From Sulfitobacter brevis (GTDB lineage Bacteria; Pseudomonadota; Alphaproteobacteria; Rhodobacterales; Rhodobacteraceae), in NCBI RefSeq assembly GCF_900112755.1, contig NZ_FOMW01000004.1:186001-250000 (forward strand): a stretch of 64,000 bases of DNA, in the 5' to 3' direction. Positions 26,421 through 34,671 of the stretch are shown piece after piece; within the stretch, counting starts at the first letter, position 1; each line of letters starts with the position of its first letter. Made by a program: the position numbers and the translations under genes. The notes beneath the pieces were generated by a model that saw only the letters and a list, made by a program, of their open reading frames with translations, ran no database searches and was not told the origin of the DNA.

Positions 26421-26453
26421 AAGTAAAGGCTGTGTTTAGTTGGAGGGGTGGGA

Positions 26454-26500
26454 CCGGGGCCAGCCCCGGACCCCGGAGTTTATTCCGCCAAAAGAAGGGG
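26454..26500 (+). repeat. Dispersed intergenic element, copy A
   Basis: A CCGGGG-CCAG-CCCCGG hairpin, then ACCCCGGAGTTTATTCCGCC and an AAAAGAAGGGG end. It lies 33 bases after the stop of the MarR-like gene in sense orientation and just before the end of convergent eda. Same layout as the copies at 12301, 33051, 39243 and 62420. Confidence 0.6.
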
Positions 26501-26501
26501 T

Positions 26502-27146
26502 TCAGGACTTGCCCAGCTGGCTGGCGGCACGGGCAAGTTCGGTAATGGCGGCCCAGTCACCGGCTTGGACCAAATGGTCGGGTGCGACCCACGAGCCGCC
26601 GGCGCAGATGACGTTAGGCAGCGCGAGGTAGCTCAGCGCATTGTCCATGCTGACCCCGCCTGTCGGGCAGAATGTGATTTGCGGCAAGGGGGAGGCGAGC
26701 GATTTGAGGGCGGGCGCACCACCGGAGGCTTCGGCTGGAAAGAACTTCAACATGTCGTAGCCCCGCTCCTGCAGGGCCATCGCTTCGCTTGCCGTAGCCG
26801 CACCGGGCAAAGTAGGCAGATCGGCGTCTTCGCAGGCTTGTAGGAGCCTGTCGGTCGCACCGGGCGAGACGCCAAACCGTGCACCGGCATCCTTGGCGCG
26901 ACGCACGTCGTCCGGCGTCAACAGGGTGCCAGCCCCGACGACACCGCCTTCGACCTTGGCCATCTCAGCAATGACCTGTAGGGCCACTTCCGTCCGCAGG
27001 GTGACCTCAAGCGCGGGCAACCCGCCTGCGATCAGGGCTTCGGCCAAGGGGCGGGCATGGGCCACATCGTGCACCACCAGAACGGGGATGATCGGAGCCA
27101 TGGCAGCGATCTGGCGGGTGGATTTGCTGGCATCGAGTGGGGTCAT
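26502..27146 (-). CDS. eda: KDPG aldolase
   Basis: A 214-residue class I aldolase splitting 2-keto-3-deoxy-6-phosphogluconate into pyruvate and glyceraldehyde 3-phosphate. The Schiff-base lysine is K134 in DMLKFFPAEASGG; the catalytic Glu is in LEVTLRT (E47), and the phosphate-binding loop is FCPTGGVS. Third gene of gap-edd-eda, 24 bases after edd, so the whole lower Entner-Doudoroff branch is transcribed together. Confidence 0.96.
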   Translation of the reverse strand: MTPLDASKSTRQIAAMAPIIPVLVVHDVAHARPLAEALIAGGLPALEVTLRTEVALQVIAEMAKVEGGVVGAGTLLTPDDVRRAKDAGARFGVSPGATDRLLQACEDADLPTLPGAATASEAMALQERGYDMLKFFPAEASGGAPALKSLASPLPQITFCPTGGVSMDNALSYLALPNVICAGGSWVAPDHLVQAGDWAAITELARAASQLGKS

Positions 27147-27170
27147 CAGGATAGGTTCCTTCGTTGGTCG

Positions 27171-28970
27171 TCAGATGCAGCTTGCACCGGTATCGGCAGC
27201 ACCCACAAGGGCGCGGAAATTGGCAAAGAGGTCACGGCCCTGCCCGTGTGCATTACCGCTAAGATCGGCTTGCACAGCGGGGCGGTCCAACACGCCTTGC
27301 GTCACAATCTCCAGACGGCCCTGCCGGGCATCGACCCGCAAAATGTCGCCATCCCGCAGTTTGGAAATCGGTCCGCCCTCGACCGCCTCGGGGCAGACAT
27401 GGATCGCTGACAGGATCTTACCTGAAGCGCCAGACATGCGCCCATCCGTGACCAGTGCGACTTTCAAGCCTTTGGCTTGGAGATTGGCGAGGATCGGGGT
27501 CAAGCTGTGCAATTCCGGCATGCCATTGGCTTTCGGCCCCTGAAAGCGCACCACGACGATCACGTCACTGTTAAATTCACCGTTCTTATAGGCGGCCTTG
27601 ACCGATTCCTGATCGCTGAATACCCGCACCGGCGCTTCGATCACCTGATGTTCGGGCTTCACCGCCGACACCTTTGAAACTGCGTTGCCGAGCGTGCCGT
27701 CAAGACGCGCCAATCCGCCCGTTGGCTGGAAGGGTTCTGCCACTGTGCGCAGGATTTTGTCATTCAGGCTATGTTCCGGCCCCGCGACCCATTCAACCTG
27801 ACCGGATTGAAGCTTCGGGTCTTGGGTGTAACGCTCAAGCCCGTCGCCCGCGATGGTGGCGACATCATTGTGCAGCAGGCCGCCTTGCAACAACTGTCCG
27901 ATCATGAATCCCAAACCGCCTGCGGCGTGGAAATGGTTCACGTCGGCCAATCCATTTGGATAAACCCGCGCCAGCAGCGGCGTCACCTCGGCCAGATCAG
28001 AGAAATCGTGCCAATCAAGGACGATCCCCCCTGCCCGCGCCATCGCAACAAGGTGGATTAGCAAGTTGGTCGAGCCGCCGGTTGCATGCAATCCAACGAT
28101 CCCGTTCACATAGGCACGCTCATCCAACACATCACACACCGGCGTGTAGCTGTTGCCCAAGTGGCTGATCGCCAGCGCCCGCTGGGCCCCTGCCACGGTC
28201 AGCGCATCGCGCAACGGTGTGTTGGGGTTCACAAATGAGGCACCTGGCAGGTGCAACCCCATGAATTCCATCAACATCTGGTTGGTGTTTGCAGTACCGT
28301 AAAAAGTGCAGGTGCCCGGCCCATGGTAGGCGGCCATCTCGGATGCCATCAGCTCTTCCCGCCCGACTTCTCCGGCGGCGAATTTCTGGCGCACTTGGGC
28401 CTTCTCATCGTTGCTGATGCCCGAAGTCATCGGCCCAGCAGGCAAAAATATCGCGGGGAGGTGACCAAAAGCCTGCGCCGCGATCACCAGTCCGGGCACG
28501 ATTTTGTCGCAGACGCCCAGAAAGACTGCCGCGTCAAAAGTATTGTGGCTAAGCCCGACACCTGCGGCCATCGCGATCACGTCGCGCGAAAACAGCGAAA
28601 GTTCCATCCCGGGGGTGCCTTGGGTCACGCCGTCACACATTGCGGGCACGCCCCCCGCTACCTGCGCTGTACCGCCGACCGCACGAGCGGCCTCGCGGAT
28701 CAGCTCGGGAAAGCGCTCGAATGGTTGATGTGCCGACAGCATGTCGTTGTAGGTGGTGATGATGCCAATATTGCCTGCCGATTTGGTCGCCAGCGCGGCC
28801 TGATCCGGCCCTGCCCCCGCATAGGCGTGGGCCTGCCCCGAACAGCTCAGGTGCGCACGGGCGGGGCCGTCTTCGGCGGCCTTGCGCATCCGTTCCAAAT
28901 AGGGGCCGCGCAGGCCAGCACTACGGGCGATAATCCGGTCGGTGACGCGGGCTACGGTATCATTCAACAT
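27171..28970 (-). CDS. edd: Phosphogluconate dehydratase
   Basis: A 599-residue IlvD/Edd-family iron-sulfur enzyme that dehydrates 6-phosphogluconate to KDPG. The frame is open further upstream, but ATG 28970 (MLNDTVARVTDRI) fits the family. Key segments: ITTYNDMLSAHQPFERFPELI, VPAMCDGVTQGTPGMELSLFSRD, VFLGVCDKIVPGL and GTCTFYGTANTNQMLMEFMG carry the cysteines expected to hold the 4Fe-4S cluster. Length is close to the usual 600-608. It lies between gap and eda. Confidence 0.97.
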   Translation of the reverse strand: MLNDTVARVTDRIIARSAGLRGPYLERMRKAAEDGPARAHLSCSGQAHAYAGAGPDQAALATKSAGNIGIITTYNDMLSAHQPFERFPELIREAARAVGGTAQVAGGVPAMCDGVTQGTPGMELSLFSRDVIAMAAGVGLSHNTFDAAVFLGVCDKIVPGLVIAAQAFGHLPAIFLPAGPMTSGISNDEKAQVRQKFAAGEVGREELMASEMAAYHGPGTCTFYGTANTNQMLMEFMGLHLPGASFVNPNTPLRDALTVAGAQRALAISHLGNSYTPVCDVLDERAYVNGIVGLHATGGSTNLLIHLVAMARAGGIVLDWHDFSDLAEVTPLLARVYPNGLADVNHFHAAGGLGFMIGQLLQGGLLHNDVATIAGDGLERYTQDPKLQSGQVEWVAGPEHSLNDKILRTVAEPFQPTGGLARLDGTLGNAVSKVSAVKPEHQVIEAPVRVFSDQESVKAAYKNGEFNSDVIVVVRFQGPKANGMPELHSLTPILANLQAKGLKVALVTDGRMSGASGKILSAIHVCPEAVEGGPISKLRDGDILRVDARQGRLEIVTQGVLDRPAVQADLSGNAHGQGRDLFANFRALVGAADTGASCI

Positions 28971-29005
28971 CGGGTCTCTCCCTTTGGCGCGGAAATTCAG
29001 GTCGT

Positions 29006-30013
29006 TTAACGGTTGATCAGGCTGCCGATCACGCGGGCGGTATCGTTCATCCGGTTGGAGAACCCCCACTCGTTATCATACCAGCTTGCCACGCGGATCA
29101 TCCCGCCTTCGGTCACGCTGGTTTGGGCCGAAGCAAAGCAGGAGGAGTGTGGATCATGGTTGAAATCAACCGAGACCAGCGGATCCACCTCATAGGAGAG
29201 CACCCCCTTAAGCGGCCCCCCGGCCGCGGCCTTCATCGCCGCGTTCACCGCCTCAACGCTCGCGGGTTTCGCGGGCATGATGCACAGATCGACCAAGGAC
29301 ACATTGGCCGTTGGCACCCGCACAGCCGAGCCTTCGAGCCGGCCTTTGAGATGCGGGATCACTTGGGAAATCGCGGCGGCGGCGCCAGTTGAGGTGGGCA
29401 CCATCGACAGCGCTGCCGCCCGCCCGCGATATGGATCGCGGTGCGCGGTATCATGGGTGGGCTGGTCACCGGTATAGGCATGTATCGTCGTCATATAGCC
29501 GGTCTCGATGCCAAACATATCGTCCAGCACTTTGGCGACAGGGGCCAGACAGTTGGTGGTGCAAGAGGCATTCGAGACGATGACGTCATCGCCAGTCAGT
29601 TCGGTGTGGTTAACACCGTAAACGACTGTGCGGTCGGCGTTCTTGCCTGGGGCCGAGATCAACACCCGCTTGCTGCCATTCTCCAGATGTTTCGCGGCGC
29701 CATCGCGTTCGGTGAAAAATCCGGTGCACTCATAGGCCACGTCGACATCAGCCCATGGCAGCTTGGCGGGATCACGCTCTGCCGTGAGGCGAATCGCTTG
29801 ATCACCAACATGCAGGGTATCACCCTCCAGCCGCGCTTTGACCTTCAGCCGCCCGTGAACCGAATCGTACTTGAGCAGGTGCAGCAAGGTTTCGGGAGCG
29901 GCGAGATCATTAATCGCAACAACTTGAAGGCCATCCGCGCCATTTTCCATCAACGCACGAAGCACGCAGCGGCCGATCCGCCCAAAACCATTGATCGCGA
30001 TTGTCGTGGTCAT
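29006..30013 (-). CDS. gap: Glyceraldehyde-3-phosphate dehydrogenase, type I
   Basis: A 335-residue NAD-dependent glycolytic enzyme: Rossmann motif INGFGRIGR, active-site SNASCTTNCLAPVAKVL, GYMTTIHAYTGDQPTHDTAH, and the C-terminal SWYDNEWGFSNRM. It is first in a minus-strand operon with edd and eda, which lets the glyceraldehyde 3-phosphate from KDPG cleavage be oxidised by a co-regulated enzyme. The promoter at 30054-30082 overlaps a palindromic operator-like dyad. A good AAGGAAG site lies before the ATG. Another gap copy may exist elsewhere in the genome for central metabolism. Confidence 0.95.
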   Translation of the reverse strand: MTTTIAINGFGRIGRCVLRALMENGADGLQVVAINDLAAPETLLHLLKYDSVHGRLKVKARLEGDTLHVGDQAIRLTAERDPAKLPWADVDVAYECTGFFTERDGAAKHLENGSKRVLISAPGKNADRTVVYGVNHTELTGDDVIVSNASCTTNCLAPVAKVLDDMFGIETGYMTTIHAYTGDQPTHDTAHRDPYRGRAAALSMVPTSTGAAAAISQVIPHLKGRLEGSAVRVPTANVSLVDLCIMPAKPASVEAVNAAMKAAAGGPLKGVLSYEVDPLVSVDFNHDPHSSCFASAQTSVTEGGMIRVASWYDNEWGFSNRMNDTARVIGSLINR

Positions 30014-30042
30014 TCGTCAGCTTCCTTCACGATAGATTGGAC

Positions 30043-30082
30043 ATGTTAGCGGTAACATATAGTGTTTTTCGCCATAGATCAA
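30043..30082 (-). promoter_or_regulatory. Promoter with ATGTTA-N4-TAACAT operator before gap-edd-eda
   Basis: On the minus strand TTGATC (-35, 30082-30077) is 17 bases from TATGTT (-10, 30059-30054). The perfect dyad ATGTTA-GCGG-TAACAT (30043-30058) covers the -10 box, the position for a repressor. From established knowledge, the E. coli gluconate regulator GntR (LacI family), which controls edd-eda, binds ATGTTA-N4-TAACAT-type sites. A LacI/GntR-like repressor responding to gluconate or a phosphorylated intermediate is therefore inferred; its gene is not in the window. Confidence 0.65.
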
Positions 30083-30146
30083 CCATTCTGCTGCCGTTGT
30101 GCCGCGCTACGGATCGGGTAGATTGATCAGGCAAAGGGAGGCGGCA

Positions 30147-30992
30147 ATGAAAACAGAGAAACTTACCGGCCACATGGGCGCGGAGGTGCGGGGCATCGAC
30201 CTCAAGCAACCCATTTCGCAGGATTTGGCGGGAGCACTGCGCGAGGCATTGTCAGTGCACCAGATGATCGTGATCCGCCAACAGTTTTTGTCGATTGCAG
30301 ACCAAAAGCGGCTAACGCTGGTCTTTGGCCCGCTGATGCGCCTGCCCTATGTGCAACCGATGGCGCATGATTCCGATGTAATTGCCGTGCTAAAAGAAGC
30401 CGCCGAGACCAATGTCGGAGTTTTTGGTGGCGACTGGCATTCCGATTTCAGCTTTCTGGAGAATCCGCCTGCCGGCTCGGTATTGAATGCGGTCGAGGCG
30501 CCACAGGTTGGGGGCGATACTGTTTGGGCCAGCCAAGTCGCGGCCTATACTCACTTGCCTGACGCATTGCGCGACATAGTCGAACACCGCCGCGCCGTGC
30601 ATCTAGGTGCGCCTTACGGTGTCAAACATGCGCCGCCCGAAAATGCCCGCAGCGGTGGTTCGATCAAGATGACCCGCGGTGATCCGCAGGCCGATATTGA
30701 GCGCGTGCACCCCGCTGTGGTGACCGACCCCGAAACGGCGGCGAAAGCGCTCTTCGTGAACCCGATTTACACCACACGATTTGAAGATATGTCGGAGGCC
30801 GAAAGCGCGCCAATCCTTGCTGCCCTTTACAAACACGCCACCAAACCCGATTTCTCATGTCGGTTGCGGTGGCAGGCAGGCGATGTCGCGGTTTGGGACA
30901 ACCGGATGAGCCTGCACTATGCCACCAATGATTACGACGGGGCGCGCAGACTTTTGTACCGCACCACTTTTGAACGAAGCGCGCCTGTTTGA
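30147..30992 (+). CDS. TauD/TfdA-family 2-oxoglutarate-dependent dioxygenase
   Basis: A 281-residue non-haem Fe(II)/2-oxoglutarate oxygenase. Iron ligands H98 and D100 lie in DWHSDFSF, with the distal His in WDNRMSLHYA and the 2-oxoglutarate-binding Arg in RRLLYRTTFE. The start at ATG 30147 follows an AAGGGAGG site; the frame is open 16 codons further up without support. Substrate unknown; the family cleaves taurine, alkyl sulfates and aryloxyalkanoates. Transcribed divergently from gap. No sulfonate transporter genes are nearby. Confidence 0.88.
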   Translation: MKTEKLTGHMGAEVRGIDLKQPISQDLAGALREALSVHQMIVIRQQFLSIADQKRLTLVFGPLMRLPYVQPMAHDSDVIAVLKEAAETNVGVFGGDWHSDFSFLENPPAGSVLNAVEAPQVGGDTVWASQVAAYTHLPDALRDIVEHRRAVHLGAPYGVKHAPPENARSGGSIKMTRGDPQADIERVHPAVVTDPETAAKALFVNPIYTTRFEDMSEAESAPILAALYKHATKPDFSCRLRWQAGDVAVWDNRMSLHYATNDYDGARRLLYRTTFERSAPV

Positions 30993-31030
30993 AAACCACA
31001 GGCACGCGATAGAGAATGCTAGGCAAGGCT

Positions 31031-31918
31031 ATGACCAAAATAGATAGCAGACTGCTGATTGCGGTGGATGGCGGTGGCACCGGATGCCGCGTCGGAGTTG
31101 GCTATGCGGATCGCGGTATGCTCGCGCAGGCCCGCGGCGGGCCAGCAAATGTCGCCACGGATTTTACCGGCGCTACAAACAATATCATGGCAACCGTCGG
31201 GGAAGCCCTGCGCCGCGCAGGATTGCCGGACAAATTGCCTGACACAGCCGTTGCACATCTGGGGCTCGCGGGCGTGAACTCGACCGAGGACATGGCCAAA
31301 GTCGAAGCTGCCCTGCCGATCACCCACTGCACCGTGACGGGGGATCGTGCCACAGCAGTGGCAGGGGCGCTCGGTCCGCAAAATGGCTATCTTATTGCGC
31401 TTGGCACCGGCACGATTGTGGCACGACAACGGGCGGGTGATGTGAAAACGGTTGGCGGCTGGGGGTTTGCGCTGTCTGACGAGGCGTCTGGCGCGTGGTT
31501 GGGCCGCGCGTTGCTGAGCCGGATCGTGCTGGCCGAAGACGGGCTGGCCGCACATACCCCGCTTAGTCGGGACACCTTGGCGAGATTTGGCGGGCGGGAC
31601 GCGATTGTCGAATTTTCGGCCACGGCGCGGCCCTATCAATATGCAACCCACGCCCCCGACATCATGGCCGCTGCCACGCAGGGTGACGCGAGCGCGCAGG
31701 AGATCGTCGCCGCGGGTGCAGCCTATATCGAGCGCGCGCTCGCAGCTTTGGAGTTTAAAACACGCGACGTGTTGTGCCTGTCGGGCGGGCTTGGCCCTCA
31801 TTATGCTCCCTTTCTTCCCGCGGCGTTGAGTGAAAATCTGCAACCGCCACAGGGCACGGCGCTTGAGGGGGCGTTTGCACTGGCACTCAAGGCAGCAGCG
31901 GCAATGGACCCGTCATGA
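31031..31918 (+). CDS. N-acetylglucosamine kinase-like BadF/BadG-family ATPase
   Basis: A 295-residue ASKHA-fold kinase. The phosphate-1 motif AVDGGGTGCRVGV is at about residues 10-22, phosphate-2 region LIALGTGTIVARQ, and the adenosine-motif stretch LCLSGGLGPHYAPFL near the C-terminus. ATG 31031 is chosen over the in-frame ATG 31016 because AGGCAAGG sits before it. It overlaps nagA by 4 bases (ATGA), so phosphorylation of N-acetylglucosamine followed by deacetylation is the likely pair of steps. It may also act on glucosamine. No transporter is seen nearby. Confidence 0.82.
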   Translation: MTKIDSRLLIAVDGGGTGCRVGVGYADRGMLAQARGGPANVATDFTGATNNIMATVGEALRRAGLPDKLPDTAVAHLGLAGVNSTEDMAKVEAALPITHCTVTGDRATAVAGALGPQNGYLIALGTGTIVARQRAGDVKTVGGWGFALSDEASGAWLGRALLSRIVLAEDGLAAHTPLSRDTLARFGGRDAIVEFSATARPYQYATHAPDIMAAATQGDASAQEIVAAGAAYIERALAALEFKTRDVLCLSGGLGPHYAPFLPAALSENLQPPQGTALEGAFALALKAAAAMDPS

Positions 31919-33045
31919 ACATCGCATTTGTCGGCGCCCGCATACATGACGGCAAAACCCTGCACGACGATCACGCTATCTTGGTTAGCAACAGCGTCCC
32001 GACGCTGATCCGTCGCGCCGACATCCCCAGCGAATGCCGGATCATCCCGCTCGACGGCGGCGTAGTTTTGCCGGGGTTCGTCGACCTTCAAGTGAACGGC
32101 GGCGGCGGCGTCATGGTAGATGGCACCACCTCTGTGGCAACTTTGCGCACCATCGCAAAGGCCCACGCGGGGCTTGGGGTTGCAGGGCTTTTGCCGACGC
32201 TCATCACCGACACGCCGCTAGCAACGGCGGCTGTAATAGACGCGGTTGCAGTGGCGCTGCGGGAGGAAGTTTCAGGCATTCTCGGCCTGCATCTTGAAGG
32301 CCCCCATCTGGACCCGCGCCGCAAAGGGGCGCATGACGCGGCCCTGATCCGCCCGATGGATGCCGATGACCTGCGCCAGCTGCTGGATGCGAACGAGCGC
32401 CTGCCCAACCTCAAGGTGACCGTCGCGCCAGAGGCAGTGACTTGCGAGCAGATCACCACGCTGAAAGACGCGGGCGTGCTGGTGTCACTCGGCCATAGCG
32501 ATTGCGATTATGAGACTGCCATGCGCTCCTTTGATGCGGGTGCGACCTGTGCCACCCATCTGTTCAACGCGATGAGCCCCCTGACGAGCCGTACGCCGGG
32601 GATGGTCGGGGCGATCCTGGATGCGCCCGTGAGCGCAGGCGTTATTGCCGACGGCATTCACGTGCACCCCGCAACACTGCGCACGGCGCTGGCAGCCAAG
32701 CGCGGGCCGGGTGAATTGTTTCTGGTCTCAGATGCAATGGCCTGCGCCGGAACTTCGCAGCGCAGCTTTACACTCGGCGGGCGGGAAATCCGCAGGCATG
32801 AGGGGCGGCTGAACCTGGCGGACGGCACATTGGCAGGTGCTGATCTGAGCCTGAGCCGTGCGGTGCAGGTGATGGCCGACCAAGTCGGAGACAGTCTTGA
32901 GACCGCGATTGCGCGCGCCACCTCGATCCCTGCGGCTATGTTGCGTAGCCCGATGGGACTGGGGAAATGGCCGGACCGGTTGACAGAGCTTCGTTACATG
33001 GCCGAACTTGGCGCGGATCCGGTTGGGATGGAGACCCTTTTGTGA
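31915..33045 (+). CDS. nagA: N-acetylglucosamine-6-phosphate deacetylase
   Basis: A 376-residue amidohydrolase converting GlcNAc-6-phosphate to glucosamine-6-phosphate and acetate. Metal and substrate motifs: LHLEGPHLDPRRKGAHD (about 125-141), GHSDCDYETAM and THLFNAMSPL, DGIHVHP, and the catalytic Asp in LVSDAMACAGT. Translationally coupled to the kinase gene. The glucosamine-6-phosphate deaminase step (nagB) is not encoded here. A dispersed element follows the stop. Confidence 0.95.
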   Translation: MNIAFVGARIHDGKTLHDDHAILVSNSVPTLIRRADIPSECRIIPLDGGVVLPGFVDLQVNGGGGVMVDGTTSVATLRTIAKAHAGLGVAGLLPTLITDTPLATAAVIDAVAVALREEVSGILGLHLEGPHLDPRRKGAHDAALIRPMDADDLRQLLDANERLPNLKVTVAPEAVTCEQITTLKDAGVLVSLGHSDCDYETAMRSFDAGATCATHLFNAMSPLTSRTPGMVGAILDAPVSAGVIADGIHVHPATLRTALAAKRGPGELFLVSDAMACAGTSQRSFTLGGREIRRHEGRLNLADGTLAGADLSLSRAVQVMADQVGDSLETAIARATSIPAAMLRSPMGLGKWPDRLTELRYMAELGADPVGMETLL

Positions 33046-33050
33046 TTTTG

Positions 33051-33107
33051 GTGGCAGGGGCGCTGCCCCCGATCCCCCGGGATATCTTCAGTCAAAAAAA
33101 GGGGCGG
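33051..33107 (+). repeat. Dispersed intergenic element, copy B
   Basis: A GGGGC-GCT-GCCCC hairpin (33057-33069) is followed by CCCCCGGGATATCTTC and a GTCAAAAAAAGGGG end. It begins a few bases after the nagA stop, in sense orientation, and runs into the end of convergent trpF. Confidence 0.6.
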
Positions 33108-33753
33108 GTTCGCCAAGAGCCGCAGCGCAGAAATTCGCGATCAGCTGCGCGTCTTTGACGCCACGTGACGATTCGACACCGCTGGAAACATCGACCTGCC
33201 GTGCGCCCGTGAGCGCGATGGCTTCGGCGACATTTTCTGGGGTCAGCCCCCCTGCCAACATCCAAGGGATGGGCCAGCGACGTCCTGCGATGAGGCGCCA
33301 GTCAAAGGCAAGGCCGTTGCCACCGGGCAAAACCGCATCGCGCGGAGGTTTGGCGTCTATCAGGAGTTGATCGGCCACCCGGCCGTATTCATCAAGCTGA
33401 GCGAGGTCTTCAGGACCGGCAACGCCAATCGCCTTCATCACAGGCAGGCCGTAGCGCGCCTTAACCTCAACCACACGTTCAGGGCTTTCGCTCCCGTGTA
33501 GCTGCAACATGTCGAGCGGCACCTGTTCGGTCAGCGCATCGAGCATCGCATTGTCGGCATTCACGGTCAGGGCAACCTTGCAGACACCCATAGGGACAGT
33601 TGCGGCCATGAATGCCGCATCCCCAAATGTCAGATGACGGGGAGACTTTTCAAAAAATACAAAACCCAAATAGCGCGCGCCAGCGAACAGTGCGGCGGGC
33701 ACGTCGGCAGGGTCGGTCAGCCCGCAAATCTTTACGTTAATAAGGCTCGTCAC
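33088..33753 (-). CDS. trpF: Phosphoribosylanthranilate isomerase
   Basis: A 221-residue TIM-barrel enzyme of tryptophan synthesis. The catalytic cysteine is in [12 protein letters not shown], the general acid Asp in LLIDAKPP, and the phosphate sites in [11 protein letters not shown] and [15 protein letters not shown]. It ends a minus-strand run rpsA-ihfB-lapA-trpF, with 5 bases between it and the LapA-like gene; trpB commonly follows trpF in relatives but does not here. The C-terminus overlaps a dispersed element. Confidence 0.96.
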   Translation of the reverse strand: MTSLINVKICGLTDPADVPAALFAGARYLGFVFFEKSPRHLTFGDAAFMAATVPMGVCKVALTVNADNAMLDALTEQVPLDMLQLHGSESPERVVEVKARYGLPVMKAIGVAGPEDLAQLDEYGRVADQLLIDAKPPRDAVLPGGNGLAFDWRLIAGRRWPIPWMLAGGLTPENVAEAIALTGARQVDVSSGVESSRGVKDAQLIANFCAAALGEPAPFFD

Positions 33754-33758
33754 GGCGC

Positions 33759-34109
33759 TTAGCTGGCTTCATCCAACAGGGCCAGAACTTCGTCTTTGCC
33801 TTCGTGCTTCTCGGCTTTCAGACGTGCCACTTCGCGCTCAAGACGGCGCATTTCGCGGGCTTGTTTGGCGGCTTCGGCACGCTGTCCGTGTTCGCGGATC
33901 CACTCCCAGACAAAGCCGATCAACAGGCCTGCGACGATGCTGCCGAGGATCACGATGAACAGCGGCAGGTTAACTGCAGGCGTGACGGCAAACCAGCCGG
34001 ACACTTCCGCAGGCAGAACCTGCAGGGTCACCATTGCGCGGTTTGCCAAAGCGACAGAGATTAGCGCCAGCGCAAAGATGGCGATACAAAGGTAGCGAAC
34101 ATAACGCAT
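33759..34109 (-). CDS. LapA-domain (DUF1049) membrane protein
   Basis: A 116-residue protein with two transmembrane helices ([19 protein letters not shown] and [21 protein letters not shown]) and a C-terminal charged helical stretch (about 70-105) likely to form a coiled coil. This is the LapA/YciS layout, a protein that in enterobacteria links LPS synthesis to assembly. Its start overlaps the ihfB stop by one base, a widely conserved ihfB-lapA arrangement. Confidence 0.85.
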   Translation of the reverse strand: MRYVRYLCIAIFALALISVALANRAMVTLQVLPAEVSGWFAVTPAVNLPLFIVILGSIVAGLLIGFVWEWIREHGQRAEAAKQAREMRRLEREVARLKAEKHEGKDEVLALLDEAS

Positions 34110-34393
34110 CAGGTGTTTCCGTTTAGCCGGTCACGCAGCAGTTTGCCGGTCTTGAAAAAGGGGACATGCTTCTCTTCGACATTAACGGTCTCACCGGTAC
34201 GTGGGTTCCGTCCAACACGCGCATCGCGCTTTTTTACCGAGAAAGCCCCGAAGCCGCGCAGCTCAACCCGATCACCCTTGGCCATAGCGCCAGTGATCTC
34301 GTCAAAGATCGTGTTCACGATCCGCTCGACGTCGCGTTGGTAAAGGTGCGGATTATCGTCTGCAATCTTCTGGATCAGTTCCGACCGGATCAT
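34109..34393 (-). CDS. ihfB: Integration host factor subunit beta
   Basis: A 94-residue HU/IHF-family DNA-bending protein. The motif [29 protein letters not shown] carries the beta-arm with the DNA-intercalating Pro (RNPRTG). [17 protein letters not shown] is the typical IHF-beta N-terminus. It forms a heterodimer with IhfA, encoded elsewhere. Located downstream of rpsA as in many proteobacteria and coupled to the LapA-like gene. Confidence 0.95.
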   Translation of the reverse strand: MIRSELIQKIADDNPHLYQRDVERIVNTIFDEITGAMAKGDRVELRGFGAFSVKKRDARVGRNPRTGETVNVEEKHVPFFKTGKLLRDRLNGNT

Positions 34394-34614
34394 CGCTTAT
34401 CCCCCCCGAGATGTGGCTGTTTTGAAATGTTCATTCCCGACTATAGAAAGAAAGCATCGAGCCGTGAAGGGAAAGCATTGCGGCTGATCGGTGTTTTTTT
34501 GCACGAAGACCCTGATTTCGGCGGGTTTTTTCTCGCATAGTGCGACACGCGATCAATTCAAGCTGCGCGGATGCAGCGGCGCGCCGAAACAAAGGGCACC
34601 CGATTCGCAAGAAA

Positions 34615-34644
34615 GGCCCCGCAGATTGCTCTGCGAGGCCTTTT
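34615..34644 (-). terminator. Rho-independent terminator of rpsA
   Basis: GGCCTCGCAGA and TCTGCGGGGCC (minus-strand reading, 34640-34615) form an 11-bp stem with one G-U pair around a 4-base loop, about 30 bases after the rpsA stop. The wobble is only tolerated in the minus RNA. CCTTTCTT follows. Confidence 0.75.
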
Positions 34645-34671
34645 GATTTTCAGCACATTGCTGGCGTGGGA

